In this document: positions 1 to 12,498 of the stretch, in pieces
How the letters are laid out: each line of letters begins with the position of its first letter
Numbering within the stretch: the first letter of the stretch is position 1
DNA from: Corticium candelabrum
Taxonomy: Eukaryota; Porifera; Homoscleromorpha; Homosclerophorida; Plakinidae
Reading direction: 5' to 3'
DNA length: 64,000 nucleotides
NCBI RefSeq assembly: GCF_963422355.1
Contig: NC_085092.1
Coordinates: forward strand, 3,585,971-3,649,970
Notes under the pieces: generated by a model
What the model saw: only the letters and a program-made list of their open reading frames with translations
Told to the model about the DNA's origin: nothing
Databases searched by the model: none
Translations under genes and position numbers: made by a program

Positions 1-817
1 AGGACAACTGGGGCCTGTCCGGTACGTCCCCCTTTAAGTAGTGCTGCATACACCTGTTTTCGTGAAAAACATGATGTAATATTCTTTGTTGCCTAAGTAT
101 CTAATCAAAGTTTGCGGCACACAAGGAACACATTCGTGATCCTATTACTGTAACCCTAGAGCATGCACTAGATTACTAGTTAATGACTGCTCACACCTGT
201 CATCTTTTATCATGCTAACCCTACATGCTTCCACCTACTCCAAGCAAGTTCATTGTTAACTCAAGGTGCGTACGCACTAGGGTTACAGTAATATGGGGCC
301 AGCTCAACGACCAGCCAGATGTAAGTGGGTCGATAGATGAATGTGAGCGGTACAGACGATATCCACTGTTACGGTATGACTATGTGTACCTGCACCTGTC
401 AGCCTATTCTCTGTTCTTTCATAACAGTATGTGTACTCTACTGTATTTCTTGTAGATTTGGATGCAAGTGAAGCTGTTTGGCACAAGACTGCCTGTCCTT
501 TCCCAGCCAGCTGTCTCAACATGTCTTGGCATGTGCACGGTGTCTAATGATGTCCACGTGACCTTGTATCTCATGACTTACCATATACGCATCCTTGCCA
601 CCTAAGCTAGCAGCCAAGGGTTTAGCACTTTAGTGCTTCTTCATTATTTATCTGTTTGTTCTCCCTAGCGCATTTCAGAATATCTTTACTTCTGTTGTGA
701 CGGCAGAGTTCACAATCACTGCTGTCAACATTTATAGATTAAGCTTCACCAAATGTGAGCTACATAGTCCACAGTAGCAAGATATACTGTAAACGAACAC
801 AACAAATGTACACGTAC

Positions 818-934
818 CTTGTTCACTGCTGACACATCAGCTCCTGATAATATCAACAACTTGACAATTAGCAGATGATTATCATGACAGAATAGTATTG
901 TTGAACAGGAAAGATGTAAAGGTGTTGATCCATC
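818..934 (-). CDS. Ankyrin-repeat exon (left palindrome arm)
   Basis: On the minus strand the exon is flanked by a ...TTTTAG acceptor and a GTACGTG donor, and encodes 39 residues in phase 0 with no stop. The ankyrin signature is clear: DGSTPLHLSCS at the start, LIVKLLILSGADVSAVNK at the end, i.e. the TPLH tetrapeptide, the second helix and the GADV loop. One exon carries one repeat. It is the mirror copy of the exon at 1379-1492. No start codon or neighbouring exon on this strand was found, so it may be a stranded duplicate rather than part of a working transcript. Confidence 0.6.
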
Positions 935-1378
935 CTAAAACAAGCAGATGGAAATAAGATAAAAAAAAAGTAAACCACAAGAGATTATATAAGTAAGCTT
1001 CTCACAACAGACGTGCGTGTCAAATTCTGTAACATTGTCATTGCAACTTTGTCATCACTTAATCTTGTATCTTCATGTGATGAACATGTTGTGCATGCTG
1101 ATTCAAATAGCCTTTCTTCAAGAATATCTATGTACTTTAATGTACATGTCAGTATCATCAGTGACCCTACCTGAAGCCACCCTCAAACGCTAATAATTAT
1201 TAGATGCATGAGCAAACACTTTAATTTGGGTGTCGTGTTGTCAGGAAAGATTAAGTGATGACACAGTTGCAATGGCAATGTGACAGAATTTGACATGCAC
1301 GTATGTTGTGAACAGCTTACTTACTCTAATATCTTGTTGTTTACTGTTTTTCTGTCTCATTTCACCTGCTTGTTTTAG

Positions 1379-1492
1379 GATGGATCGGCACCTTTACATC
1401 TTTCTTGCTCAAGCGATTTCCGTTATATTTCTCATTTGGCAGTTGTCAAGTTGTTGATATTATCAGGAGCTGACCTGTCAGCGGTGAACAAG
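1379..1492 (+). CDS. Ankyrin-repeat exon (right palindrome arm)
   Basis: Acceptor TTTTAG and donor GTATGT bound a 114-nt, phase-0 exon of 38 codons. It opens with DGSAPLHLSCS and closes with VVKLLILSGADLSAVNK, a full ankyrin repeat. It differs from its minus-strand partner at 818-934 by a few substitutions and one codon, so both copies have stayed open since the duplication. It probably belongs to an ankyrin-repeat gene whose other exons lie outside the window or in unrecognised form downstream. Ankyrin repeats act as protein-binding scaffolds; no partner can be named here. Confidence 0.6.
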
Positions 1493-2802
1493 GTATGTGT
1501 ACATTTGTTGTGTTTGTGTACAGTATATCTTGCTACTGTGGACTATGTAGCTCACATTTGGTGAAGCTTATTCTATAAATGGTGACAACAGATATTGTGA
1601 AGTTTGCCTAACAATTAAAGATATTCTGAAATGCTCGAAGAAGAATGAACAGATAAACAATGAACTTGGCTTGGAATAGAAGGTGGAATCATGTAGGGTT
1701 GGGGCTGCTTAACTTAACTATTAATCTTCTTATCCAATTGAGCTTAATCACATAGTTGGTGTGAGCACAGAAAAGTAAACTTTGCTGTTGCTCAGGTGAA
1801 CGTACTTTTATGTGCTTTTCAAACAACAGTATTTAATGTTCTGTATTGTTTGTTTTAGACTCAATGAATTAGTGAGCTTGTGTGATATCATTGCAGTGCA
1901 TTAAAACAGCTAGGGTTGTGTTCATATGGCTTTACTGTAAACGAGATGTTGAGTAGAGTTGGACAGTGTGGGAAAGTCAACTGCAAGGAAGAAGTCAACA
2001 GTATTTGTAACATTGCAGTTCTCTGTAGACTATGTGATTACTAAATTAATTTTAGTGATAAGTGGATATCTTATGGTCACGATTGTTTGTGCTGTAGTTG
2101 TTCTCTGTTGGTTGTTGAATGGGTCACTTTGCTAGCTTAGCATGATAAGAGATGACTGGTGTCAGCAGTCATTAATTAACCCGGGGCGTGCATGCGCTAG
2201 GGTTATAGTAATATCTCTGTGGACGGATTGGTGGATGGACCATTGGAATGCAGCACATATGCTCATTGTTATTGCTGGTGTTAATTAGTTAGGTATAAGA
2301 AACGATGCCCTGTAAACATGGCTCTGGACTTCTAGCTTGCGTTCTCTCTAGAGAAGGTGGTAAACTCGTGTGTGTACACGCGCGTTATTGTGTAGCCCTG
2401 CAGAATGTGCAGAAGGAAATTGACAGTTGCATGTCGTCTTGTTTTCAGTTCCGTAGCTGAAATCGTAGCTCGATCTATCCGTAATCTAGTCGTCATGGGA
2501 GCGACAGAACGTTGAAATTGACTAATGTACGTACAGTATGCACAGTATGTAGACATGTAATGTACATGATATGTCTTTACAGTCTACCACATTCTAGCTG
2601 TAGTATTTGTCCTACCCTGTGTGGTTCTGTGTACACATGAATTACTGTCACTGTTTGACTTGTTGAGAGTTACAGTGGATGGGTGTAACCCAGAAGACAC
2701 TATAGACATACATTATGTGTACAGACATTTTGTACGCAGCGGCTTACACCACACTCGATCCATCCATCCATCCATTTTCTGTCTTTACTTGAGTAAGTGG
2801 TG

Positions 2803-3395
<593 letters not shown>

Positions 3396-3480
3396 GCACG
3401 CACGCACACAACCACTACCACCACCAGAGTGGAATACAAGGAAAACCTTTTGATCTGACATGATCTCGTAGCAACACTGC

Positions 3481-6102
3481 ATGAGTCTGTCCAGATATTC
3501 TTAATTATTATAATAATTAAGAATATAATATAATTGTTATATACAATGGAATATAATGGTTAGTTCTCAGATATTGATCGACCAGTTGTACTTCATGACT
3601 GACAACAAATTGCTTAGGTCAGACATATGTGACCAGTAGAATTAGTTAAAACACAGGTTTTAGGGATCCATTAATTAGTCTTATTGACCAGAAGACTGGG
3701 GCTTCTTGATGAGGTAATTGGTCCATTCACGTGTGAAGTCCAACTATTGAGTATGAGCTGAAGTGGTAAAGTAAAATTGTTATCAATTGTCATTGGCGGC
3801 ACCATCATTATCACCGCGTGTTTATGGCTGATTGTCATTGACCACCACAAACACCATCATCATTATCAACATTAAAATAACAGTCAACAACAGCAAACAG
3901 ATAATATTTGATGTTGGATTTGTCTCCCATATGTCAAACCAAGTTAACTAATTGACGTTATATTATACGATAATGCTACTATTTATTCATAATGATATGC
4001 ATAAACTCATGAACTCCAGTAAGCATGTCTGGTCAACCTCTGTTGCTAGTATGATAAGATGTTCAATGGCTTTCCTTATATTGCAGTCTGAAACCAATTA
4101 CAACGTTCTCTGTTAATGACTTCAGAGTTGGTTGTAAGCACACCGAGAATTCATCTCTTCTCACATCTTAGGAGTCAACCGGTTGATTTTCTGTCCCTTG
4201 CCAACTTTGACCCTTGCACCTGGTATGCAGTGTAGCTAGTGTAGCTACATGATGTCTACCAGGGGTAATGACATTATTGGTCTGCCTAGTTGAGGTGTCA
4301 GTAACCTTAGTTGAATTGTCATTAACCTGCAAAACAGTAGCTACGAAATTATGTAATAGTGGCTGTTTGTTTTATCTCATTATTGCAATAAGTAATGTTG
4401 TTGGTACCAGATGAATACAGCTAACTTACTGTAGCATCAAAAGGTGCACGAAAGACTTATGTGTGGTCGGTAACCTATAAAATGAGTGATTGGTTACTCG
4501 ATGGCAGTGACTACAATATGCAATACAATGTGCCTTGTCTCTTACAATCGCATCAAGAATTTGCTTAGATGAGTTTTCTGCATCCTGTAACATGTTCACT
4601 ATGTTGTAAAATGAAGAGCTCATGCTAACACAAACATACAGCAGTCTTTTCCAATGTTGTTTCACATAACCGTTTTGCTTCATGCGGGTTTGGAGCTCTG
4701 ATGTAGGCAATACAAATTGAGCAGATGTTTTAATTGGTTTATGTATACAAATGATACCTCAGTATTTCTGCCTTCCTTTTGCGACCTGGTTTACTCGAAA
4801 CCCGGTAGAACTGTTTGGGCTGCTTTTCATTTTTTGGCCAGGTCCTTTTCTTTTCATACTTTGTTGTTGATGTGTGTTGGTGAAGCCTGCTTATCAGCTC
4901 AGCTTGTTTTAGATGTGATAGGACAGTTGGCAAGTACACAGTATTGAAACTTCCACTATCTAGTCTTTGGCATATGGTGTGACATAAAGATTTTGCAAGA
5001 GATAACTTTGCAGCTGTGGCTGCTGCTTTTCCTGCCAGAGGCGATCAATTACTACCACATATTATCAGTATGTTCGTATGTCAGTCAGTCAGTCAGTCTG
5101 TCTGTCTGTCTGTCTGTTTGTGTGCCTCCTTGATCGTGATGTAGAATGTTGATCATTTGATGTCTGTAGTCTAGACCCTTGTCAGACATTTGCATTGTAC
5201 AGTTCTTGTGGACTAATGACATCTTACATTTACTAGTTCTGTAGGTACCTGTATGAGTTTAATTGTTTAGCAGACAGTAGACATGAATTTAATCAGTCAG
5301 TGTGTTTAGTAGACATGGCATTGTTTTTGCTGCCTGTCATAATGTAGTGCTATATACCTTCAACCCTTCTAGTGATGTCTCACAACTTTGAGATGAGCTA
5401 GACCTCTATTTGTCATCAGTTTCATTGGCACTTGCATCTGGTAATGTTGCCATACAAGCAGTTGGACAATGTTTTGCATGCACACACTTTGTGGATATGT
5501 TTGCATAGGTGCCCTGTTGCAAAGTCATAGCATGCAGCTACACTGAAACATGTGCCGACAGCAGCCGCAGATAGCACATGTGAAAGATGCACAACTGCAG
5601 TTGGGACAACATGGGTGAAGCTGTTTAACGTGGTAAATGGTTTGAGCCTTTGATTGAGATTGTACATTCCAGATATGTCCTTCAAGTTCCTGTGTGTATG
5701 TGTGATATTCAGTTTATAATGGGTGTGTAAACTTAGCTTATTTGCATTTATGTACCTCCACATCTGCATCACTGATCAGAATTCCCTCGGTCATGTCGTG
5801 TCTCTTCTTGTTTTGTCCTAGGATTGAGTGTATGCCAGCATTGTTTTTTCTGTACATCAAGGTATTGGTCTTCTTCCATTTTTAGAAGAACATTGACCAA
5901 ATGATCTATTTGTCTATTAGAGATGTTTGCCAAATAAGAGGGATGTCTCTTCAGTTTGCTGTGGAAACTGCAAGAAAGAAACAGTATACATCAGCTACTG
6001 TGAAATCAAGCGTGATGTTTTAGTGACCATCGAGTGTTCCTTGATAGTCGAGGTACATTGTAATCTACAATAATTGGTCAAGTTCAAGTTCATTATATAT
6101 GA

Positions 6103-6148
<46 letters not shown>

Positions 6149-6590
6149 TCAAGTGCATTGAACTGAGGGTTCTATAAGCCTTGGTTGATCATTGTTGACA
6201 AGATAGCAATTTAGCAATTTCAACACTGTAAGTGTTGCAAGTAAATCTATCCAAATACACTTCCATAGTTGTAACAGTCAACAATATTTGGTTATAATAT
6301 ATTGGCTCGGCAGTGTCAGTTCGCCAGCTCTAGCTTATCCAGTTACATCCTGAAATCAGTTCTGTTTGGCTATGGAGTGGCTAGACAGATAACAGAAGTA
6401 TAGGATTAGGTACAACTGTCTCAAATAGAGTGGCATGAATTTATGTCCCATATTCCTAAATTATCTTTATTTCTATTGTTACAAGTACATACATACAGCG
6501 GTTCTGAAATAAAGAGTTCTGGTTTTGCTTTACTGTGATGTTAAATAGTACTTACTTTTCTACAACCATATGCTTGTGTCTGTGTCGACA
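3481..6590. other. No recognisable gene; short simple repeats only
   Basis: I see no convincing exon in this stretch. It holds a (CAGT)n/(CTGT)n microsatellite at about 5082-5118 and an (AT)n tract at about 6112-6147. Small open frames at 4.4-4.9 kb and 5.4-5.8 kb show no known domain, and I treat them as chance. Confidence 0.5.
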
Positions 6591-6633
6591 TGATCGTAAT
6601 CTCTGAATGCCATTGCCCACACCTCTGTAACAG

Positions 6634-6900
6634 TCAACAATATTTAGCAGTCATACCATTTGCATCAACAGATTGTACTACCTGGCCTGTAGCTGTAGTG
6701 TGTCTTGAAATAATCAATGAAGCTGGCTGCTTTTGGCAGCCATGTATGAATAAAAGAATACATGCACCCTTGAAATTTTGTTCGGTCTGTAGTGCATTTT
6801 GGATAGATTTGGCGAGTACGTGATTGGTGTGTCCACTCACATAATATACGTTGACTTTGCCGTTTGGATAAAATTTTGCGTTGATCCTGGAGAGACAAAT
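6634..6900 (-). pseudogene. Fragment resembling the N-terminal region of MULE/SWIM-type transposon proteins
   Basis: The minus strand is open for a segment containing SRINAKFYPNGKVNVYY followed by SGHTNHVL and a further ~55 residues. The pattern (Cys/Ser-Arg-Ile, a dG-k-v-v-y-y strand, then T-x-H-T-N-H) is the one found ahead of the catalytic domain in Mutator-like, SWIM-containing proteins of invertebrates. No catalytic domain, terminal repeats or start codon are visible, so this is at most a remnant. The family assignment rests on motif memory alone. Confidence 0.35.
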
Positions 6901-7313
6901 TAAATTGTTTCCATTGGATTTGCATTCTTGGTTTTCTCTTGTTTTCGCTATAGTTTTTGTTTGCTTTGTGACTTCGACAGTAGACAAAATACAGGGTCTG
7001 ACACTCTACAATTACAGTGGCAACTATATCAAATTGTAGCTGTATATATCAATCACAATACATATCTGTCGTATGATCACATTATCGGAGATGCTGAAGG
7101 CTGTTCTGAAGGTTGGACAGTCGTTCTTTGTTTCTTGCTTGCTGAAACAGAGGTATGATAACAAGTTGGCATTGCAACAGCTGGCCGGCTCCACTCAATT
7201 TCCTTCCTCTCTCCTATTTCGTCCTGATGGGTTCGACACAACTCTCGAGCCGATCTACTTTTGCTTGGTATTTCGTTGTGCCACTGAATATGCCCATTCT
7301 CGTCCCAAACTGA

Positions 7314-7670
7314 AACGAGGTCATGCTGTCTTTCATTGTGGATGATTATCTTGACTCTGATCTGGAACTGGTTTACCATGAACTGCATTACATTATTGCT
7401 ACACTATGTTCTCCTCGTCAAGTGTTTTCTCTTGATGAGCTGAAACATCAATGTAGTATCATTCGTCGGTTTCTTATTCATCAGCTCAAGGAGACGAAGA
7501 AACGAGAATTGGATGGCTTCAAGTTTACTGCATGTGTTAATCTTTCCTCAAGTAAAGTTGAAGATGCCCAATCAATAGATGATGATTGTTTGGTGTGCAT
7601 TGATAAATTGTTCATCTCAACGGGGTTTGATAAACCAGAAGTGTGTCACGAGAGCAATTTTCCACTCTAG
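7314..7670 (+). CDS. Possible terminal exon of an unrecognised protein
   Basis: A 119-codon frame is open after a stop at 7311 and follows an AG at 7318-7319, which could be a splice acceptor. The translation has ordinary protein composition with amphipathic helical stretches (for example HELHYIIATLCS and LDELKHQCSIIRRFLIHQL) and ends in a TAG at 7668-7670. I do not recognise a domain. No upstream exon was identified. It could be the last exon of a gene or a chance open frame. Confidence 0.3.
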   Translation, partial: NEVMLSFIVDDYLDSDLELVYHELHYIIATLCSPRQVFSLDELKHQCSIIRRFLIHQLKETKKRELDGFKFTACVNLSSSKVEDAQSIDDDCLVCIDKLFISTGFDKPEVCHESNFPL

Positions 7671-8104
7671 ATATCTGCTTTAGTGACTCAAGAGAAAGTT
7701 TAGGTAAATATGATCATTTGTGATGTTGATGGTTAGTATATAATTGATGTTATCATAGACATTGAAACTGGAAGTTATAGACGACAGCAAGATGAACGAA
7801 CAACGAGCGAGTTAGTTGTCTTTTTGTTGGTGTTTCACTGTGACAGTTGAGTAGTAGCATGTAATGAATATGAGGATTTTCTACTGTAGCTATGACTAGT
7901 ATAATGTCTGAAATGGTGTAATTAAAACATCTCTTGTTCTATTTCAGAAAGTGAATCTGCTGATTCAATTAATTAAGTGAGTCAACTTTAACATCTGGAG
8001 TGTGTCAGCAGTCAAAATTAATGTCCAATCTTGATGACACGTTTAGTCTTAATTAGGCTGTTAGTGAAAGTTGCCGATGAAGTATTTCACAGATGGCAAG
8101 AATT

Positions 8105-8516
8105 CGGGGGCCCTGTTCATCTTTTTTCTGGTATAATTTCTGCAAAACAGGAATCTTTTTGGTAACTAGGAATACGTGCTAAATCCGGTCAGACAGTGAT
8201 ATATTCATGCTAAAAGCAGCTCTATTCTACCTACAAACGAACACGAAGTTGCTTCCACCAGTCCGGCAATCAAGCTTCTAGATAACTCTCAGTACACGTG
8301 ACCACGCGACACTAGCTTTCTGCATAGTAGGAATATCGCTACAACTTCTCCCCACTAATACAGAAGTGGAAGCAACTTCGTGGTCGGTTGTAGGTAGAAT
8401 AGAGCTGCTTTTAGCATGAATAAATCGCTGTCTGACCGGATTTAGCAAGTATTCCTAGTTACCAGAAAGATTCCTGTTTTCAGAAATTACCAGAAAAAAA
8501 GAAGAACAGGCCCGTC
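8105..8516. mobile_element. Palindromic MITE with ~150-bp inverted arms
   Basis: The left arm, from GGGCCCTGTTCATCTTTTTT, contains CTGGTAATTTCTG-like sequence, GGTAACTAGGAATAC, AATCCGGTCAGACAG, GCTAAAAGCAGCTCTATTC and GAAGTTGCTTCCAC. It returns as reverse complement on the right, ending AAGAACAGGCCC. About 95 bp of non-palindromic sequence sit in the middle (about 8265-8360). There is no coding capacity. Size and terminal inversion fit a non-autonomous DNA transposon; the superfamily and target duplication are not evident. Confidence 0.8.
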
Positions 8517-9223
8517 TTTTAGCAGATATGTTTCCTACAAAGAGAACGGACGTTATCACGGATAAATACAGAGCCATTTTTGCGCGCTCAAGCCATGTTA
8601 GAAGAATGGAGAGAGGCAATTAATGAGCTACTTGTGAATTGGTTGTTCAAACGCTTTTGATATGGGTTTGAGGAAGGAGGCATGTGATATATATTTGAGT
8701 AGGATGACGTAGAACTTATTTTGCAAACAATTATGTGTCACTGACTTTGATTTAGTCAAGAGAAAACGCCGTAAAGGCAGTATACAGCAACTGGCTTACT
8801 ATACCACCAGTTCTCTCTCTCTTCCAACACATCAGCTACAATGTCGCTGGACTTTTATCTCACATACGACACAAGGACATTGTTATAGAATAGATGATTT
8901 GGAGAGAAGAAAGAAGACCGGATACGACAGAAACGGCTATTTAGGAGGATTGAGCGTCAAGATGATTGACTCATCTGGCGCTAAAACATTTTGTAAATGC
9001 ATGTAATCAGAGAGGAGATTAGCTAGATCAGCTGCCAAAAGATCCAAAGACGAGTTTGGTTGAGTTTGGAAACCACACAGTTCTGAGTATGCAGACAATT
9101 GAAGGAAATTGCTATCCAGATGCAAATTTATAGCAGGTGTGTTCCTAAGGGAGACTTCAGCTGTTAGTGGATAGTCATAAACATTAACTACAGATTGCGA
9201 TCACTGGTTACTTTGTCTAGTTT

Positions 9224-9224
9224 A

Positions 9225-9304
<80 letters not shown>

Positions 9305-9352
9305 TGAGTTTGTGTGTATGTGTGTGTGTGCGTGTGTGCGTGCGTGCGTGTG
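9224..9352. repeat. (TG)n microsatellite
   Basis: About 75 bp of uninterrupted TG dinucleotide are followed by a degenerate part (TGAGTGAGTT, TGCGTGCGTG). Confidence 0.95.
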
Positions 9353-9725
9353 TTTAGTAAAGATTTAGTGTGCATTGTAGTTTTTGACAGATATAGACAA
9401 CTAGGGTCATTATCTACCCACGCCCCTTTTGATTGCAATGCTTCCGACTTAACGTATTGACATACCAACAATATCAATATATCAATTGTGTTAACAACAA
9501 AGGTCTAGGTGTAACCATAGGTGTGCTAGGCACCAAAAATGGGGCAGTCTGTGAAACTGAACTTTCAGTTCTAGCGGTATAGGTAAATGAAACGCTCACA
9601 TCTAGCAACAAAGCCGAGAAACTAGTAAAGCTATTCACAATGTAATTTAGGGTTTTACTTGAACTGAAGAGTGGAGCCATGTACGCAATCAAAGTTTTTG
9701 GCCACATTTTATTCATTAATTAAGT

Positions 9726-9965
9726 CTACGAGAGATCACCTCGAAATCTTGGGTCTTCTATCTGAGCAGGCTCCATTCTACCTGCAATCAAATCGTCCGT
9801 TTGTTGCGTCGCTTGTTGCACGGCGTGTTGAAAGTCTCCAAATACCTCGTTGAGCTGATCTCTTAACATTGGTTTTGTATTCATAGTTGCAAGGTGAGAT
9901 GCTTTGCGCACAGAAGACATATCCTTATTTATTGCATTGTTTTGCAAGCCTTTAAGACATGCATA
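9726..9965 (-). CDS. Weak candidate exon, unrecognised
   Basis: The minus strand is open for about 75 residues after a possible acceptor (CTTAAAG before GCTTGCAAAAC). The translation has the helical, charged composition of a real protein, for example VRKASHLATM and QLNEVFGDFQHAVQQATQQ. It ends at a TAG at 9726-9728, although a possible GTGATC donor precedes the stop. No domain is recognised and no partner exon was found. Confidence 0.25.
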   Translation of the reverse strand, partial: YACLKGLQNNAINKDMSSVRKASHLATMNTKPMLRDQLNEVFGDFQHAVQQATQQTDDLIAGRMEPAQIEDPRFRGDLS

Positions 9966-9992
9966 CAGCGTGATGCATACAGCGTGATGCAT

Positions 9993-11160
9993 ACAGCGTG
10001 GTTACAGCATTTTTTAAAGTATTATGTAAAGCATTGGGATATGTAATTGATGTCGGACAGAATAGAGAGCTTTATCTCTCGAGGGTCAATCACTGAAAGG
10101 GGACCGGGACCCACCTATCAAACTGACATCGTTACGTTCATTTTCATTCTGTAGGCACGTCTGGAGAATTTGAACAACAATGAGCCAAGCAAGCGTGATA
10201 AAGTAGTAGGCGTGCAAACATTCTGGATCTTGTCTTTATATATGTATAGACGTAGATATAGATTTGCGGTCAACAAGTGGTCTATATAGCTAAGGCAGTA
10301 AGAGACATGAAAAGCTCTCAGACAGAAGCAAGATTATAGTTAAATACTGCATGGTTTGAGACTTGACCAAAATCAAGTACGGTATTGCAATATATTTTGA
10401 TCTAATTTGCAGTTGTCTTTCTAGTTTAACTTACATGGAGGGCATATGGGACAATCTATATACTTGAAACTCTTTGAGACCAACTTCATGCCAACTGTCG
10501 TATTCGTAGAGTATATTTTTCTGATCGTCTCTACTCTAGAGATGAACTGCTAGCAGAATTCAAGCTTTTTCTGCTGGTTTCCCAAGCACGCTGCAGACCA
10601 GAAGTGACATCAAGAAAGTCTAGAGATTCTAATTCTATATCATAAACAATAGAGAGAAAAGAAATATAGCTTAGACTGTATTGTCGACAACAGTTTCTAT
10701 GGTTGGGATTACTAAATAGAGAGGCTATAAGTGGCTTTCTCTAGAGCAGCATGCAGTCTCTGTTACTGGAAATAGTTGTCCATGAGTGTGACACATTTGT
10801 GTAACAGAAGAATGACACACATTGATGCTTTCACAACAAATAATGACTCGTGTGCATTATGGATACAAATTAATTAAAATAAATGTTTATTGAATGTTGA
10901 TTTGTAAATATTAATTAACTAGCTGACCACTCAGTGAATGTTGAAAATAACAAAAAAATTATTAAAATCATTTATTTATCTATTTTTGTTTATTTAATTT
11001 ATTTACTTCTGCAAATAACATTCCAACTACCTTCCTATATTCTAGTTCATTCCAACAAGATACAGTAATACCAGTGCAGTATCTGTATCTTTATGGTTTA
11101 TATGAGGATAGCATGTAGCTTGATGCTCATTAATTATTAATTACAAACGTTATACAAATA
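9993..11160. other. Non-coding, A/T-rich; nothing recognised
   Basis: I see no exon-like or repeat-like structure here beyond a short triplicate of a GCATACAGCGTGAT motif at about 9959-10000. The last part is the presumed 5' flank of the ankyrin gene that starts at 11212. Confidence 0.5.
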
Positions 11161-11167
11161 CGTATTT

Positions 11168-11179
11168 TGCGCATGCGCA
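11168..11179. promoter_or_regulatory. NRF1-type palindromic promoter motif
   Basis: TGCGCATGCGCA matches the NRF1 consensus exactly and lies 32 bp upstream of the ankyrin gene ATG, where TATA-less metazoan promoters commonly carry it. Motif and position are seen; use by a factor is inferred. Confidence 0.55.
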
Positions 11180-11211
11180 AAGACTGAACGAAGGTTTTAC
11201 GCAGCGTTCGT

Positions 11212-11328
11212 ATGGATACAGAGGCTTCCAGTGAAGCTCTTTTTGATGCCGTGTGTGCAAAGGATGTAAAGAAAGCATCTGTAGCTCTCAAGGAAGGAGC
11301 AGATGTGAACGTATTAGCAAGAGAGTGG
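11212..11328 (+). CDS. Ankyrin-repeat gene, exon 1 (start codon)
   Basis: ATG opens a 39-codon exon that ends in a GTAAGA donor in phase 0. The peptide begins MDTEASSEALFDAVCAKDV and ends with an ankyrin-type second helix and loop (VALKEGADVNVLARE). An acidic leader followed by a half-repeat is typical for the N-terminal cap of an ankyrin array. The next exons at 11637, 12400, 14680 and 19608 are all phase 0 and on the same strand, so they can be joined without a frame break. The protein probably acts as an intracellular scaffold. No other domain is seen within the window. Confidence 0.75.
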
Positions 11329-11636
11329 GTAAGAATTGATTAAATTTACAGATCTAGTTTGTAGACTAGAGAGATTGGGTTCGACGTTGGTAAATGAGGA
11401 AATGTATGAGAAAGTGACGATCATTTACGTTGAGGTGGCGTTGGTTGGAAGTGCCGCCTCATTTTCTCTCGACCGGTTTTAGTGAATGAATTGATCGTTT
11501 CGTCTCGTGCGCTCCTAGCTACGTCGTTGTTTTGCTGTCGTTGTTGTTCTAATATCACGCCCTTTACACATGTCACGTGACCTACGTACACTGGACAAAC
11601 ATCATTGACTTTAGTAATTAATTGTGTATTTCGTAG

Positions 11637-11759
11637 AGATGGTATGGTGGTGTGTATGGTCTTCCATCAGCGTTGCAAGTAGCATGTGCTGATTCATCGA
11701 TTGACTTGGTAGACTTACTGCTACAACAACAAGTAAACATGAACTACCATGAGGATGTG
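11637..11759 (+). CDS. Ankyrin-repeat gene, exon 2
   Basis: The exon is bounded by a TTTCGTAG acceptor and a GTAAGA donor and holds 41 codons in phase 0. It reads as a diverged ankyrin repeat: YGLPSALQVACADSSIDL corresponds to the TPLHxAxxxGxxxI region, and VDLLLQQQVNMNYHEDV to helix 2 and the loop. It follows exon 1 after a 308-nt intron. It is longer than the 33-residue norm because of an N-terminal extension (RWYGGVYG). Confidence 0.7.
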
Positions 11760-12399
11760 GTAAGACTGCAAATTTTAATGCAGTTTGTTGTGTTTAAATA
11801 AATGAGTTTAGTTAGTAATGGTAATGGCATCTCTTTCCTGTGGTTAAAATGAATAGAAATATTAATGGATGCTCATTGTATTTCTGCTTGTCCAATTGAA
11901 CAGTTGAATGTATATGCTACAGAAAGGTGCTAACAGTCACAGTTAGAATGAATAGATAGTTTTGATATTTTGGTGAAATTATAAAAAAATATTATGAGAG
12001 TGGGTTGTTAGTGAGTTATTTTTAACTGAAAAGATGAGATTTGTTGTTTAGCAATGTTAATATGATTGATGTAGTTTCCATGGCAATCTGTTTGCCCACC
12101 TTCCCACTACTGTAGTGTTACCCACCACCTTTAATTGACAGATTTCTGATTGTGGACAGTTAGACTATCTACTCACGTGGCTGCTGGTCTGGTTGTTTGC
12201 CTTTTGTGATGTCAAATGTTCAGTGTAATGAGGTTACATTGTATTGTGAGGAATTGTTTTTGGTTAATTTAATGAAGGACAGATGTGAGTTGGATGTGAA
12301 GTTGATGTGCTATTTTTATAGTCAGTTGGTGGTTATACTTGTAGATGCATGTATTCATAATGTACTCACTGAACTTGTGATGTCTCTTATCAATGGTAG

Positions 12400-12498
12400 G
12401 GTGGATGGACAGCTCTGCATCTTGCTTGTCGGAATGGTCATTTGTCTATTGTAGAGAGATTATTGTCATTCGGATGTGAGAAAGGCTCAGTGAATAAT
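12400..12498 (+). CDS. Ankyrin-repeat gene, exon 3
   Basis: This exon is exactly 99 nt, 33 codons, one canonical ankyrin repeat: GGWTALHLACRNGHLSIVE followed by RLLSFGCEKGSVNN. Acceptor is ATGGTAG and donor GTGAGTG, phase 0 at both sides. It is the archetype of a cassette that recurs at 14680 and 19608 with long stretches of conserved intron on both sides (for example the TGTGATGTC...TATCAATGGTAG segment before the exon). Confidence 0.8.

Larger units (their letters stand above)
137..2215. repeat. Large imperfect palindrome with an ankyrin exon in each arm
   Basis: The left arm (about 137-1060, minus few unaligned blocks) recurs as reverse complement in about 1235-2215. The outer ends match: the motif around 140-216 (TTAATGACTGCT, ATCATGCTAA) reappears inverted at about 2137-2215. 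The inner ends match too: the stretch from the ankyrin exon through the intron to about 1050 is mirrored from about 1240. A unique centre of about 170 bp lies between. Each arm has private insertions (roughly 236-600 and 1705-2130). This looks like an inverted segmental duplication of an exon-intron cassette rather than a transposon, since the unit contains protein-coding sequence and its relatives occur at 17.4 and 20.3 kb. Confidence 0.75.

Noticed and set aside
4426-4947. Two opposing ~70-95-residue frames
   Set aside because: No recognisable domain, splice sites or homologous copy; likely chance.
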